The notes under the pieces are model-generated. The model was not told the origin of the DNA. It did no database searches and saw only the letters and a program-made list of their open reading frames with translations. A program made the position numbers and the translations under genes. Of a stretch of DNA of 64,000 nucleotides, positions 50,318 to 59,394 are shown piece by piece (position 1 is the stretch's first letter; every line of letters starts with the position of its first letter). Source of the DNA: Saccharibacillus soli (GTDB lineage: Bacteria > Bacillota > Bacilli > Paenibacillales > Paenibacillaceae); contig NIOB01000006.1 of the NCBI GenBank assembly GCA_002189105.1, forward strand, positions 62,001 through 126,000, in the 5' to 3' direction.

Positions 50318-51094
50318 ATGATGAAGACGGGCGCTTTGATTATCAGTCACGGTTCGCCGCAGCCAGAATGGGTGCAGGCGGTGGAGGAAGCGGCCGGCGA
50401 AGTCAGAATCAAGGAACATATGCCGGTTGCGGTGTCGTTTCTGGGCAATGTCGAAGACGCATCGATTCAGCATGGGATCGATGCGCTCGAAGCGGAAGGC
50501 GTCACGGACATTCTGGCCGTGATGCTGTTTGTATCCGAAGGCAGTACGCATATCGATGAGATCGAATATGCACTGGGGGCCAAGGAAGCTCCTGATAAGG
50601 AGACGGATCTTGAGCCGTTCCGCATTAATGCACGTATCCACATGGGGCGTCCCATGGGAGATGACGCCGATGTGGCGCGGATGGTCTGGGACAAAGTCTC
50701 GCCCGCTTCCGTGAATCCGGAGCGCGAGGTCGTTCTGCTGGTGGGACACGGCAGCGTGCACGATGGATTCCGGCAGCGCTGGGAGGCCGGGGCAGAGGCA
50801 CTGGCCCGCCGCGTGGGGGAAACCAGCGGACTTCTATGCGATTACGCGCTGCTGAATCCGGACAATGTGCGGGTGAAGGCGCGGGAATGGCTGGAGCGGG
50901 GACGCCGTGTGCTAATCGCACCGCTGTTCCTGAGTACAGGTTATTTCCTGCAAACGGTCATTCCTCGCAAATTGGAGGGACTGGATTACGGCTACACGGG
51001 AGAGGCGCTGCTGCCTCACCCGCTGCTGCCGATCTGGATTGAGCGCCAGGTCGAAGCACTGCTGGAGCAGGTCGGCAAAGACGGGGATTCGTAG
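50318..51094 (+). CDS. CbiX/SirB-like chelatase family protein
   Basis: A 258-residue protein with two chelatase-like half domains: the first begins GALIISHGSPQPEW with a histidine at about residue 11, the second VVLLVGHGSVHDGFRQRW. The DILAVMLFVSEGSTHIDEIEYALG and VLIAPLFLSTGYF segments are typical of sirohydrochlorin cobalt- or ferrochelatases. The metal and tetrapyrrole substrate are uncertain, and no sirohaem or cobalamin genes are nearby. Start is at one of two adjacent ATG codons (50318 or 50321). The promoter of the next gene overlaps its stop codon. Confidence 0.85.
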   Translation: MMKTGALIISHGSPQPEWVQAVEEAAGEVRIKEHMPVAVSFLGNVEDASIQHGIDALEAEGVTDILAVMLFVSEGSTHIDEIEYALGAKEAPDKETDLEPFRINARIHMGRPMGDDADVARMVWDKVSPASVNPEREVVLLVGHGSVHDGFRQRWEAGAEALARRVGETSGLLCDYALLNPDNVRVKAREWLERGRRVLIAPLFLSTGYFLQTVIPRKLEGLDYGYTGEALLPHPLLPIWIERQVEALLEQVGKDGDS

Positions 51095-51100
51095 TATAAT
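51072..51100 (+). promoter_or_regulatory. Possible promoter for dagK overlapping the chelatase stop codon
   Basis: TCGGCA and a perfect TATAAT are separated by 17 bases. A hairpin, AGCGAAGG/CCTTCGCT (51115-51145), lies in the leader but has no T-run. Confidence 0.5.
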
Positions 51101-51294
51101 CGAAGAAGTCGCGGAGCGAAGGCGTCGAACGAGGCGACCTTCGCTTCATGATGAATGGCTGTCGATGGATAAGCAGTCCTTCACGCACAGTTGGAATTCC
51201 AGGACTTCAGACCTGCCCTCTGCATGACTCCTTCTTCGGATGGGGCACATTATGGGGCGGTCCCTACTTATAAGGAACGGGTGGAGTTTGACAG

Positions 51295-52176
51295 ATGAGA
51301 AGAGCGAGGCTGATTTATAATCCGACATCCGGCCGCGAAGAGATGCGACGCCGACTGCCGGATATTTTGCAGCGCCTTGACGAAGGCGGGATCGAGACCA
51401 CGGTGCATGCCACAACCGGCGAAGGCGATGCGACGCTCGCTGCTGCCGACGCGGCGCGTCGGGGCTATGACATCGTCATTGCCGCAGGCGGAGATGGAAC
51501 GATCTACGAAGTCGTCAATGGACTGGCGGATCAGGAACACCGTCCGGAGCTTGGTGTGTTCCCGCTGGGCACAACCAATGACTTGTCGCGGGCGCTGGGC
51601 ATCTCCCGCCAGTGGGAGGACTACTGCGATCTGGTGCTGCGCGGCGAATCGCGGCCGATTGACGTAGGGCGTGCCAACGATCGGTATTTTATCAATATCG
51701 CAGGCGGCGGTTCGCTGACCGAGCTGACCTACGAAGTGCCCAGCCGACTCAAGACGATGATCGGGCAGCTGGCCTATTATTTCAAGGGCATCGAGAAGAT
51801 GGTGAATCTGTCGCCCATGCAGCTCAAGATTGATGCGGAAGGACAGCAGCCGATCGAAGGGGAGTTCATGATCTTCCTGATCGGCAATACGAACTCCGTT
51901 GGCGGCTTTGAGCGCCTCATGCCGGATGCGCGGATCGACGATGCGCAGTTGGACGTTATTTTGCTGAAAAAGTGCAATCTGGCCGAATTCATTCGCGTCG
52001 TCTCGATGGCGCAGCGCGGCGATCATTTTAATGATCCAAATGTGATCTATTTCCGCACGCCGCGCCTCGAAGTCACGTCGCCGAACGACGTGCTGCTCAA
52101 CCTGGACGGCGAGCTTGGTGGACGTCTGCCGGGGCTGTTTGAAGTGCTGCCGCAGCATCTGCGGGTATTTGCCTAA
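51295..52176 (+). CDS. dagK: Diacylglycerol kinase, DagK/YegS type
   Basis: A 293-residue lipid kinase that recycles diacylglycerol (from lipoteichoic acid synthesis) to phosphatidic acid. It has the catalytic nucleotide-binding signatures ARLIYNPTSGRE, AAGGDGTIYEVVNGL and LGVFPLGTTNDLSRAL, and the C-terminal LNLDGELGGRLP motif. No membrane segment; it acts at the membrane surface. The ribosome site before the ATG is weak. Order next to an RlmD-type methyltransferase gene matches a frequent Bacillales arrangement. Confidence 0.93.
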   Translation: MRRARLIYNPTSGREEMRRRLPDILQRLDEGGIETTVHATTGEGDATLAAADAARRGYDIVIAAGGDGTIYEVVNGLADQEHRPELGVFPLGTTNDLSRALGISRQWEDYCDLVLRGESRPIDVGRANDRYFINIAGGGSLTELTYEVPSRLKTMIGQLAYYFKGIEKMVNLSPMQLKIDAEGQQPIEGEFMIFLIGNTNSVGGFERLMPDARIDDAQLDVILLKKCNLAEFIRVVSMAQRGDHFNDPNVIYFRTPRLEVTSPNDVLLNLDGELGGRLPGLFEVLPQHLRVFA

Positions 52177-52287
52177 GAGTGGAAGAGGAGAGAGGGTCGT
52201 CTTGCGGCTTTTGTAGACTGACCGTTCTGGTCTAAGCGCCAGATGTCGATCCAAGCGGACGAAAAGCGTGTTCCGCCGCGAATAACG

Positions 52288-52360
52288 TGTTACAATACGG
52301 GAGGAAGGACCGGGTTCAGACAGCCTTAGACTGTCGGGATCGCGGAAATCCTCCTTTTTT
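52288..52360 (+). promoter_or_regulatory. Extended -10 promoter and attenuator-like leader of the methyltransferase gene
   Basis: TGTTACAAT (52288-52296) is a full extended -10 element without a good -35. Directly after it, GGGAGGA (52299-52305) can pair with TCCTCC (52349-52354), followed by six T residues, with an inner GACAG/CTGTC hairpin (52319-52335). This is the layout of a transcription attenuator. A second perfect hairpin, AAGAGGC-TCG-GCCTCTT, lies at 52374-52390. The 318-base gap holds nothing else. Confidence 0.55.
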
Positions 52361-52494
52361 GTGTGTCTGGAAAAAGAGGCTCGGCCTCTTCGCTTGAAAT
52401 AGAAACAAAAGTAAAAACAAAATAGAACCAAAACGCATATACGCAATCCATATTAAATCCCACTGAATATACATGAAAGAAGTGAATGACGATC

Positions 52495-54021
52495 ATGAAG
52501 AACAACAACAGCCGGGACGGCGGTCAGAACGGGCGAGGCCGTGCGAACGCGGGACAAGCGGGATCAAATGGCCGCGGCGGATCGCGCGGGCGTGGAGCCT
52601 CTCGGCCGCCAGCGGTAGAGATCACCGGCCTGCCGGTTGCCAAGAACGACGACGTGACCCTCGACATCATCGGCATGAATCACGACGGCGAAGGCGTAGG
52701 CCGCGCCGACGGCTATACGCTGTTCGTACCGGGTGCGCTGCCTGGCGAGAAGATCGCCGCCCGCGTACTGAAGACGAAGAAGCAGTACGGATATGCCAAG
52801 ATGCAGACGCTGCTGGAAGCCAGTCCTTCACGCGTGGAAGCGCCATGCGAGATCTTCGACCGCTGCGGCGGATGCCAGATCCAGCATATGGACTACGCCG
52901 CGCAGTTGGAATGGAAGCGTCAGCAGGTCGCAGACAGCCTGCAGCGGATTGGCAAGCTTCAGGTGCAGCCGCTTGATGAGACTCAAGCTGGCGGAATTCA
53001 AGTGCCACCAACGCTTGGTATGAGCGAACCGTGGCGCTATCGCAACAAGGCGCAGGTGCCGATGGGTCAAGAGCATGGCCGACTGATCGGAGGATTCTAT
53101 GCACGAGGCAGCCATCGGATCGTCGATATGCAGACATGCATCATTCAGCACGAAGCGAACGACGAGATGGTCGAAGCGGTGAAGGAGATTGGACGTGAGC
53201 TGGGCATCTCCGCTTACGACGAAGAGACGGGTCGCGGACTGCTTCGCCATGTCGTCGTGAAGGTTGCTTTTGCCACGGGAGAGAAGATGGTTGTGCTGGT
53301 GACCAACGGCGACCGCCTGCCGGAAGCCGAGCAGTGGATCGCCAGCATCCGCGAGCGGATTCCAGGCGTCAAGAGCATCTGCCAGAATGTGAACACACGG
53401 CAGACCAATGTGATCTTCGGCGATGTTACCCGCGTTCTCTGGGGCGACGAAGTGATTCATGATTACATCGGAGAAGTTAAGTTTGCGATCTCCGCGCGTT
53501 CGTTCTATCAGGTCAACCCCGCACAGACCGAAGTGCTGTATGGCAAGACCCTGGAGTACGCGGGACTGACCGGCCAAGAGACCGTCATCGATGCCTACTG
53601 CGGCATCGGCACGATCTCGCTGTTCCTCGCGCAGAAAGCCAAGAAAGTCTACGGCGTTGAGATCGTTAAGGAAGCAATCGAAGACGCACGCAAGAACGCC
53701 AAGCTGAACGGCATCGAGAACGCCGAGTTTGAAGTCGGAGCTTCCGAAGATGTCATCCCGCGCTGGCGTGAACAGGGGATTACACCGGACGTGATCGTGG
53801 TCGATCCCCCGCGCAAAGGCTGCGATCCGCGTCTGCTGGAGACGATTCTGGAGATGAACCCGGAGCGTGTGGTGTATGTGTCTTGTAACCCGGCTACGCT
53901 GGCCCGCGATTTGCGGGTGCTGGAAGACGGCGGGTTTAAGACGGTGAAAGTGCAGCCGGTGGATATGTTCCCGCAGACGGTGCATGTGGAGGCCGTGGCT
54001 CTTTTGGAACGGCGAGCATAG
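52495..54021 (+). CDS. rlmD: 23S rRNA (uracil-C5)-methyltransferase, RlmD/TrmA family
   Basis: A 508-residue RNA methyltransferase that makes 5-methyluridine with S-adenosylmethionine. An Arg/Gly/Asn-rich disordered head (about 1-40) precedes a TRAM domain (about 45-105), a four-cysteine iron-sulphur region (CEIFDRCGGCQ and a later TCIIQHE), and the methyltransferase domain with DAYCGIGTISLFLA, DPPRKGCDPRLLE and the catalytic-cysteine motif YVSCNPATLARDL. ATG 52495 is chosen by its distance from GAAAGAAGTG. Firmicute paralogues (RlmCD, TrmFO-independent types) make the exact target base uncertain. A strong terminator follows. Confidence 0.93.
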   Translation: MKNNNSRDGGQNGRGRANAGQAGSNGRGGSRGRGASRPPAVEITGLPVAKNDDVTLDIIGMNHDGEGVGRADGYTLFVPGALPGEKIAARVLKTKKQYGYAKMQTLLEASPSRVEAPCEIFDRCGGCQIQHMDYAAQLEWKRQQVADSLQRIGKLQVQPLDETQAGGIQVPPTLGMSEPWRYRNKAQVPMGQEHGRLIGGFYARGSHRIVDMQTCIIQHEANDEMVEAVKEIGRELGISAYDEETGRGLLRHVVVKVAFATGEKMVVLVTNGDRLPEAEQWIASIRERIPGVKSICQNVNTRQTNVIFGDVTRVLWGDEVIHDYIGEVKFAISARSFYQVNPAQTEVLYGKTLEYAGLTGQETVIDAYCGIGTISLFLAQKAKKVYGVEIVKEAIEDARKNAKLNGIENAEFEVGASEDVIPRWREQGITPDVIVVDPPRKGCDPRLLETILEMNPERVVYVSCNPATLARDLRVLEDGGFKTVKVQPVDMFPQTVHVEAVALLERRA

Positions 54022-54046
54022 AGTCAGACTCATTTCGTTAAACAAG

Positions 54047-54078
54047 GAAGCCTGGATCTCTCAAGAGATCCAGGCTTC
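54047..54078 (+). terminator. Strong terminator after rlmD
   Basis: GAAGCCTGGATCTC and its exact complement form a 14-bp stem around TCAA, ending in TTT. Confidence 0.9.
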
Positions 54079-54104
54079 TTTGCCATACCGCTGGCTATAC
54101 TTAC

Positions 54105-54268
54105 TAGGCCGTGTACGCAAACTTAACGATGTGCATCTTTCGTCGCCTTTTCGCCCTCCACGGCGTCAGCGCTCCTTGACGTGCCCCGGCATGCCTTCGG
54201 GACCCTTCCTTGTTGAGATCGAAAATTCGCCTAAATCCGCTCCCCTCGAAGTTTGCGTATACGCCCTA
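54105..54268. mobile_element. 164-bp inverted-repeat element, MITE-like
   Basis: The stretch is bounded by inverted repeats of 20 bases, TAGGCCGTGTACGCAAACTT and its near-complement at 54249-54268, agreeing at 18 of 20 positions. Both ends carry an outer TA, as seen when IS630/mariner-type elements duplicate a TA target. The inside has no open frame and includes a GGCATGCC palindrome. It lies between two terminators at the edge of the more AT-rich block. A single copy in the window leaves the mobile nature unproven. Confidence 0.55.
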
Positions 54269-54287
54269 AATTAAACGAGTCATTTTG

Positions 54288-54330
54288 AAAAAGACTCTGG
54301 CTGCGAACTTCCCTAGAAGGCGCAGTCTTT
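54288..54330 (-). terminator. Terminator of the surface-protein operon
   Basis: On the minus strand, AAAGACTGCG pairs with a bulged CGCAG...AGTCTTT arm, followed by a T-run. It lies 20 bases beyond the small membrane-protein gene. Confidence 0.7.
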
Positions 54331-54349
54331 CTCTAAATAAGCCTTCTCC

Positions 54350-54658
54350 CTATCCTTTAATCCATTCCCCAAACTGCAAAAGATCTCGGAAAACGCCAAC
54401 ACCCAATAAGGCCGTCATCAGCAGCATGCAGAGCAGGCTGATCTTTCGACTAAATCCCCTCTTAAATCCGTCTACGAGAATGTAAACGAACAAAAGGAAA
54501 TTTGGGATCAGCAGGATCAAATAGATCTCAAACATATCCCATCCGTCATAGGCATGCGGAGCCAAAGTGAAGGCGCTGAAACCCAAAAACCAACCTGCTA
54601 TATAAAATGGAATCATAATTACGTTGAGCAGAAGGTAAAAAAGCACAGTTTTAGTCAA
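54350..54658 (-). CDS. Small membrane protein, partner of the SLH-lipase gene
   Basis: A 102-residue membrane protein of unknown family with about three hydrophobic segments (residues 4-28, 42-64 and 73-90) and a basic KRGFSRK loop. It starts at TTG 54658 with AGAGGGG upstream; the sequence from there, MTKTVLFYLLLNVIMIPFY, is a normal membrane-protein start. Only 12 bases separate it from the preceding 1484-residue surface protein, so they form one transcript. A small membrane protein directly after a large exported protein ending in a lipase could protect the producer, but no sequence motif proves this. Confidence 0.7.
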   Translation of the reverse strand: MTKTVLFYLLLNVIMIPFYIAGWFLGFSAFTLAPHAYDGWDMFEIYLILLIPNFLLFVYILVDGFKRGFSRKISLLCMLLMTALLGVGVFRDLLQFGEWIKG

Positions 54659-54670
54659 AGTGTTCCCCTC

Positions 54671-57600
54671 TTATTCAATATCGTTGACATAAGGGTAGAA
54701 ATTATCGAGCGCATGGGCGTTCACAAGTTCTCCTGAAGCAGCCATCAAACCGTCGATTTTAGATTGAAATTCAGGATGATCCTCTAGCCAGTTTTTAACA
54801 AAATAGATTTTTGCCGCTAATTCCAATCGATTATGCGCTCCCAAATGTCCTTTTTCGTCGCTGTAGGCGGCTACGACCTCGCTAAGCACATGGAAAGGGA
54901 AATCGCTGTACGTATACGTTTTTCCATCGTGAATATAATCAAAAGGCGAGATCTCTTTTCCTAATTTTTCGGAATCGAGGTATTGGCTGATGACATGAAG
55001 AACGTCATACGACATTTGGTGATTAAATACTTTATCGTTGTAGCGATCACTCCAGACCTTATCCAAAGGCACTTCTGGAGAAGAAGATACATCCATATCG
55101 ATCCCGATAGACTTAAGGGCATCGGTGCCGAAGAATGGAGCTGCATTGAAAGTACGTGTGAACTGGAAATTCCCTGCTTGCAAAGCCTTTTTAATGGTTT
55201 CTTTCTTTTTGGTGTTCCAAGGTAAGCCCATATACTGCTCATCCAGCTTGTTTTCGGCTAGATAATAAGAGATAACTTGGGCGTTAAACCCTCCCAACGA
55301 ATGACCTACTACATAAATCTTTGCATCAGGATACTTTAGAATAAGTTCCGCTGTAAACGCTTTGGCGTCTTCTAATTGAGGGTTGTCGCCATCCACCAAG
55401 ATGTCCAGATTGGTCCGAATCCAATCCGTCCATAGATCTTTTGTGTTCTCAAAATTATCCGAGCCTCGAAATGCAATGACGATCATATCTTCACGCTTCG
55501 CTGCAATTGCACTGAATCCATTTTGGTAAAAGCGATCCTTGTTATCTTGAGCCTTGACCAGCTTCCAACCGGCAAGCTCCTCATCCGGATGTTTAACACT
55601 CCCTGTATAGAAGGATGAAATTTCAGGTTCATTGCTGACTGACGATTGCATATCGATGTAAGAAAGCTCACTTAACATCAAGGAGTGCTTGGGAGTGAAG
55701 TTATATTTCATTCGGTCTGCGACGCTTTTTTCTTTTGCATCGTCCAACCCATCACCATCTGAATCGATTTTTTCAGGATCGGACAGGATGTTAAAGTAGA
55801 TTTTTCCGTCGGGACGTTTTCTGGTGATGAGTTTGAGTTCCTCGCCGTCAGAAAGGCCATCACCATCTGTGTCGATTTTAGTGGGATCGGTTGTGATGAT
55901 TTTCCCCAGTCCGTTACGAATTCCCGTTACTTCAAGATAGTCAGGAATTCCGTCTCCTTTTCCTTCATCATTGTCGATCGTCAGATCAATGGTATCGCCT
56001 GCCGTTTCTTTGATAAAGGCTTCCAGCTCTTTTGCTTCACTGGCATAAAAATACCTACCGCCAGTTTCGGAAGCAATTCGCTCCAACAGAGTGCGATTCA
56101 CCCCATTTCCCAATCCGATCGTGAAGATGACCACGCCATTTTCTTTGGCATAATCCAGGGCACTTTCAGACCAAGTTCCGTCTCCGTCGGTTAAGAAGAT
56201 GATCGATTTGTGATGATCTACTCCGCCGTTTTTCACAATTTCTTCGACAGCTTTTTGGATTCCTTCATAAAGATTCGTACCTCCGACAGCATCGATACTG
56301 TCGATGGCAAACTTCACTTTTTCTTTGTCAGAAGTTAAGTTGACTAGAGTTCTGCCCGTATCGTCAAAATCTACGACTGCTGCACGATCCTCTTCTCGCA
56401 GGGCATCGACAAAGTTTTTGGTTGCGACTTTCCTCAATCCGTTGGGGTCCATCCAATCCATGCTGCCTGAAGAATCAATTGAAAATACGATGTCAAAATA
56501 TTGCGGAGCTCCATCTTCACCTAAAATAGGAGGCTTGATTTGTTTTTCCCAGGCTTTATCCCATTCTTCACCGTTCAAAAGAATATACTTACTGAAATGC
56601 GGCACTTTTGCGGTTACAGTATGCGTCGCAGCGTCGTGAGATTGGGAATCGACTTTTTCCAGCGTTAAATCTTCTTCGTTAAAGTAGTATAACTCCGGGC
56701 GGAAGGTCGAAGAAGATAGACTTGGGTCATAGGTGAAAGTCATCTCGGCTTCACTGAAAGGTACGTCTGTTTTGAACTCGTAGGCAGGTCCCATATAGCC
56801 GGGAATATCCTCATTCAAATTTGCGTTTCCATCCAGGTTCGTAATAGTCGTGGAACTTCCCTCTTGTGCTGGACTTTCGATCTTGACGCTTGCCGAGACT
56901 CTTTTATCCTGTTCGCCAGGACTTGGCACGGTGAGGTACATTACGGTTTCTTCACCATCGGGAATTGCGTTACCGTCGGAGTCTTTAAGGTTCGGATCAA
57001 AGTTCAAATCAAGATCTTCCTTGTCGCTCAATCCGTCTTCATCCGTATCGTACTTGAGCGGGTTTGTCTTGAAGACCAGTTCTTCCCCGTCTTTTAGTCC
57101 GTCTTGATCGGAGTCGGCTTTTAGGGGATCTGTGCCGGCATTGGCTTCGGCTATATTCGAGAGTTGATCTGTATCGGGATCAGCTTCACCGTCGGAAAAG
57201 CCTTGGCCTTCCGTATCATATTTAAGAGGATCTGTGAATGTCTTTTTGATTTCGTAGAAATCGGACAACCCGTCTTCGTCAGTATCCAGCTTGGATGGGT
57301 CTGTACCTGCTAAGGATTCTTCATAGTCGGATAATCCGTCCCCATCGCTGTCCATCAGATTCAGCACGTCGATTCGATCTGAATTGATGTTTCCATGGAA
57401 GTCGTGAGCGGTGACAACGATAGTCGTCATTCCTGCGGGTACAGCAACGTTGGGTATTTCCCAAGCATCTGTTCCTACAGCCGTGCCTGTGGCATACACC
57501 TCATGGGTTACTCCATAAACAGAGTAAGTCACGCTTGCTATAGCCTCATTATCGCTTGCTGTTCCCGCCACATGGATGGAGGATTGCTTAATTTCCACGC

Positions 57601-59125
57601 GATTTTTATTGTTCGGCTGCAAAATTTGAATAACAGGGTTTTCAATATCAAAATAAATGGTCAGTGTCTTCGTTTTCGTGTAACCTGATGCGTTCTGTGC
57701 CGTTACTTGAATGGTATTTTTGCCTTGCTGCAAGGTTAAGTTCGGGATCGTCCAGTTAGTCGTTCCGATCGCCGTTCCCGATATCGCCTGTGACTGTGCT
57801 TCATGCGTGTAGACGACTTGGGTCACGCCAAGATAATCCGAAGCCGTTCCGGAGATCGAAACTGAACTTTGATTGGTCTGGTAATACTGCTTTGAAGTCG
57901 GCGAAGTAATGGAGAGTGAAGGAACAGAGAAGTTAGACGTTGGCGGCTCGGTCGATCCCCCAGCTGAGATTCCATTAGAAATAGGTACTTCAGGTGCACC
58001 TATACGAATCGTCCCCAAATCCAAATCCTGCCGTACGACTTGAATTCCCTTTTTGAGTGTAGTTAGACGATTATCCATCTTTACCGTAAGGTCATAGGTC
58101 TCTTCGGGTTTTACAAAAACGGAAAAGTAACCTGCTGAATTGGTTTTGACTTCAAACACAGGCATGTCTCCGAATGTTATTGAACGTTCAACAGCTTTTC
58201 CGTTCCAATCCAAAATGACTCCGCTGATTTTGACTCCTTGGGTTGCCTGCAAATCAGCTGTTGTGGTTTGGCCAGTTTTGACTATAATGTCACGTTCATA
58301 AGCTACTGCTTCGCCTTTTGCAGCGATTATTCGATAACTCCCTGGCTCTATTTCAAATGAGTATTTTCCCTCTGCGTTTGTATGTATGCTTCTCACCAGA
58401 AGATTGTCTTTCGCTCTGTAAAGCTTAACTTCTGCATCGCTCAAACTGCCTTGACCAGAAGTTATTTTACCCATTATGGAAGTTGTAATAACCTTGGCTT
58501 CGTTCATCTTGTCTTGAGTGCGTTCAATCAGGATCATGGCCTCAGCCCGACTTAATGGTTTTCCAGGTTTAAAGTAATGATCTGGATAACCGCTCATAAT
58601 ACCCAACGCCAATAATTTGTTCACATGCGGCAGGCTCCATGCAGATATGTATTCATGGTCGTAAAATTGATCGACAGTCGTTTCAGGAATCGAGTCGAAT
58701 GATAGCAAAGGGCCTAGCAAGGTAGAAGCTTCTTGCCGAGTGATGGTTAGATCGGGTCTAAAAGAGCCATCGGGGTAACCTGACACTAAATGACTTCCGA
58801 ACCCCTGGGTAACGTCTTGGTAATACCAAACGCCTTTTGAAACATCCTTATAGTTCCTAGCGGATTCTGTGTGATAAATGCTGCCTGAGGAGCGATGCAG
58901 TAGAGCTAAAAATTCAGCGCGTGTAATGGGGGCATCGGGTCTAAATGTATCGTCAGGATACCCTGTAATCCATCCTTTTTCTATCCACTTATAGATGGAA
59001 GCGGATGCCCAATGCTTTTCAATATCGGGATAATTAGCAGAAGCTCGTTCCACACCAACGGGTGCGAAAAGTTGAAGCAGCATCATTACTACTAAAATGG
59101 AAGAAGCCATCATTCTTTTTTTCAT
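54671..59125 (-). CDS. SLH-anchored surface protein with VWA and lipase domains
   Basis: A 1484-residue exported protein. Residues 1-30 are a signal peptide and about 31-205 three SLH domains for cell-wall anchoring. Two carboxypeptidase-regulatory/CNA-B-like beta domains (about 215-375) and two Ig-like domains (about 402-590) follow, then a block of calcium-binding thrombospondin-type-3 repeats (592-730, DSDGDGLSDYEE type). Next is a VWA domain (about 875-1043) with an intact metal site DSSGS (884-888), T950 and D980, then two more calcium repeats (1085-1130). The C-terminal domain (about 1146-1470) is lipase-like, with the GHSLGG nucleophile motif (serine 1276) after AFRGSDN. The gene is more AT-rich than the rest of the window, suggesting acquisition. 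GAGGGG precedes the ATG. Confidence 0.9.
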   Translation of the reverse strand: MKKRMMASSILVVMMLLQLFAPVGVERASANYPDIEKHWASASIYKWIEKGWITGYPDDTFRPDAPITRAEFLALLHRSSGSIYHTESARNYKDVSKGVWYYQDVTQGFGSHLVSGYPDGSFRPDLTITRQEASTLLGPLLSFDSIPETTVDQFYDHEYISAWSLPHVNKLLALGIMSGYPDHYFKPGKPLSRAEAMILIERTQDKMNEAKVITTSIMGKITSGQGSLSDAEVKLYRAKDNLLVRSIHTNAEGKYSFEIEPGSYRIIAAKGEAVAYERDIIVKTGQTTTADLQATQGVKISGVILDWNGKAVERSITFGDMPVFEVKTNSAGYFSVFVKPEETYDLTVKMDNRLTTLKKGIQVVRQDLDLGTIRIGAPEVPISNGISAGGSTEPPTSNFSVPSLSITSPTSKQYYQTNQSSVSISGTASDYLGVTQVVYTHEAQSQAISGTAIGTTNWTIPNLTLQQGKNTIQVTAQNASGYTKTKTLTIYFDIENPVIQILQPNNKNRVEIKQSSIHVAGTASDNEAIASVTYSVYGVTHEVYATGTAVGTDAWEIPNVAVPAGMTTIVVTAHDFHGNINSDRIDVLNLMDSDGDGLSDYEESLAGTDPSKLDTDEDGLSDFYEIKKTFTDPLKYDTEGQGFSDGEADPDTDQLSNIAEANAGTDPLKADSDQDGLKDGEELVFKTNPLKYDTDEDGLSDKEDLDLNFDPNLKDSDGNAIPDGEETVMYLTVPSPGEQDKRVSASVKIESPAQEGSSTTITNLDGNANLNEDIPGYMGPAYEFKTDVPFSEAEMTFTYDPSLSSSTFRPELYYFNEEDLTLEKVDSQSHDAATHTVTAKVPHFSKYILLNGEEWDKAWEKQIKPPILGEDGAPQYFDIVFSIDSSGSMDWMDPNGLRKVATKNFVDALREEDRAAVVDFDDTGRTLVNLTSDKEKVKFAIDSIDAVGGTNLYEGIQKAVEEIVKNGGVDHHKSIIFLTDGDGTWSESALDYAKENGVVIFTIGLGNGVNRTLLERIASETGGRYFYASEAKELEAFIKETAGDTIDLTIDNDEGKGDGIPDYLEVTGIRNGLGKIITTDPTKIDTDGDGLSDGEELKLITRKRPDGKIYFNILSDPEKIDSDGDGLDDAKEKSVADRMKYNFTPKHSLMLSELSYIDMQSSVSNEPEISSFYTGSVKHPDEELAGWKLVKAQDNKDRFYQNGFSAIAAKREDMIVIAFRGSDNFENTKDLWTDWIRTNLDILVDGDNPQLEDAKAFTAELILKYPDAKIYVVGHSLGGFNAQVISYYLAENKLDEQYMGLPWNTKKKETIKKALQAGNFQFTRTFNAAPFFGTDALKSIGIDMDVSSSPEVPLDKVWSDRYNDKVFNHQMSYDVLHVISQYLDSEKLGKEISPFDYIHDGKTYTYSDFPFHVLSEVVAAYSDEKGHLGAHNRLELAAKIYFVKNWLEDHPEFQSKIDGLMAASGELVNAHALDNFYPYVNDIE

Positions 59126-59394
59126 TTTAAACCCCTCATACCTTATTTTTATATGCTATTGTGCCTAGTCTGTCCTCCTTTTATAGGAAAATTTCTTTTT
59201 TTTATGTTTCTAATTTTCTATTTTAGCACAAATGAACCGATTCTTAAGGACTAAAAAATGAAAAATGTGAACGGGATGGTAAATAGAGGTTTGATCTTGC
59301 AATCGGAAAGTCAGATGTATAGGGTTGGAGATGGAAAGTTGATCTTCTCGTTTCACCATGCTTTTAATTCAATCCAACGAAAGGAAGAACCCAG

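Noticed and set aside
54350-59125. Type VI or WXG polymorphic toxin
   Set aside because: It has no WXG100, LXG, PAAR or RHS features; export is by a signal peptide with SLH anchoring.
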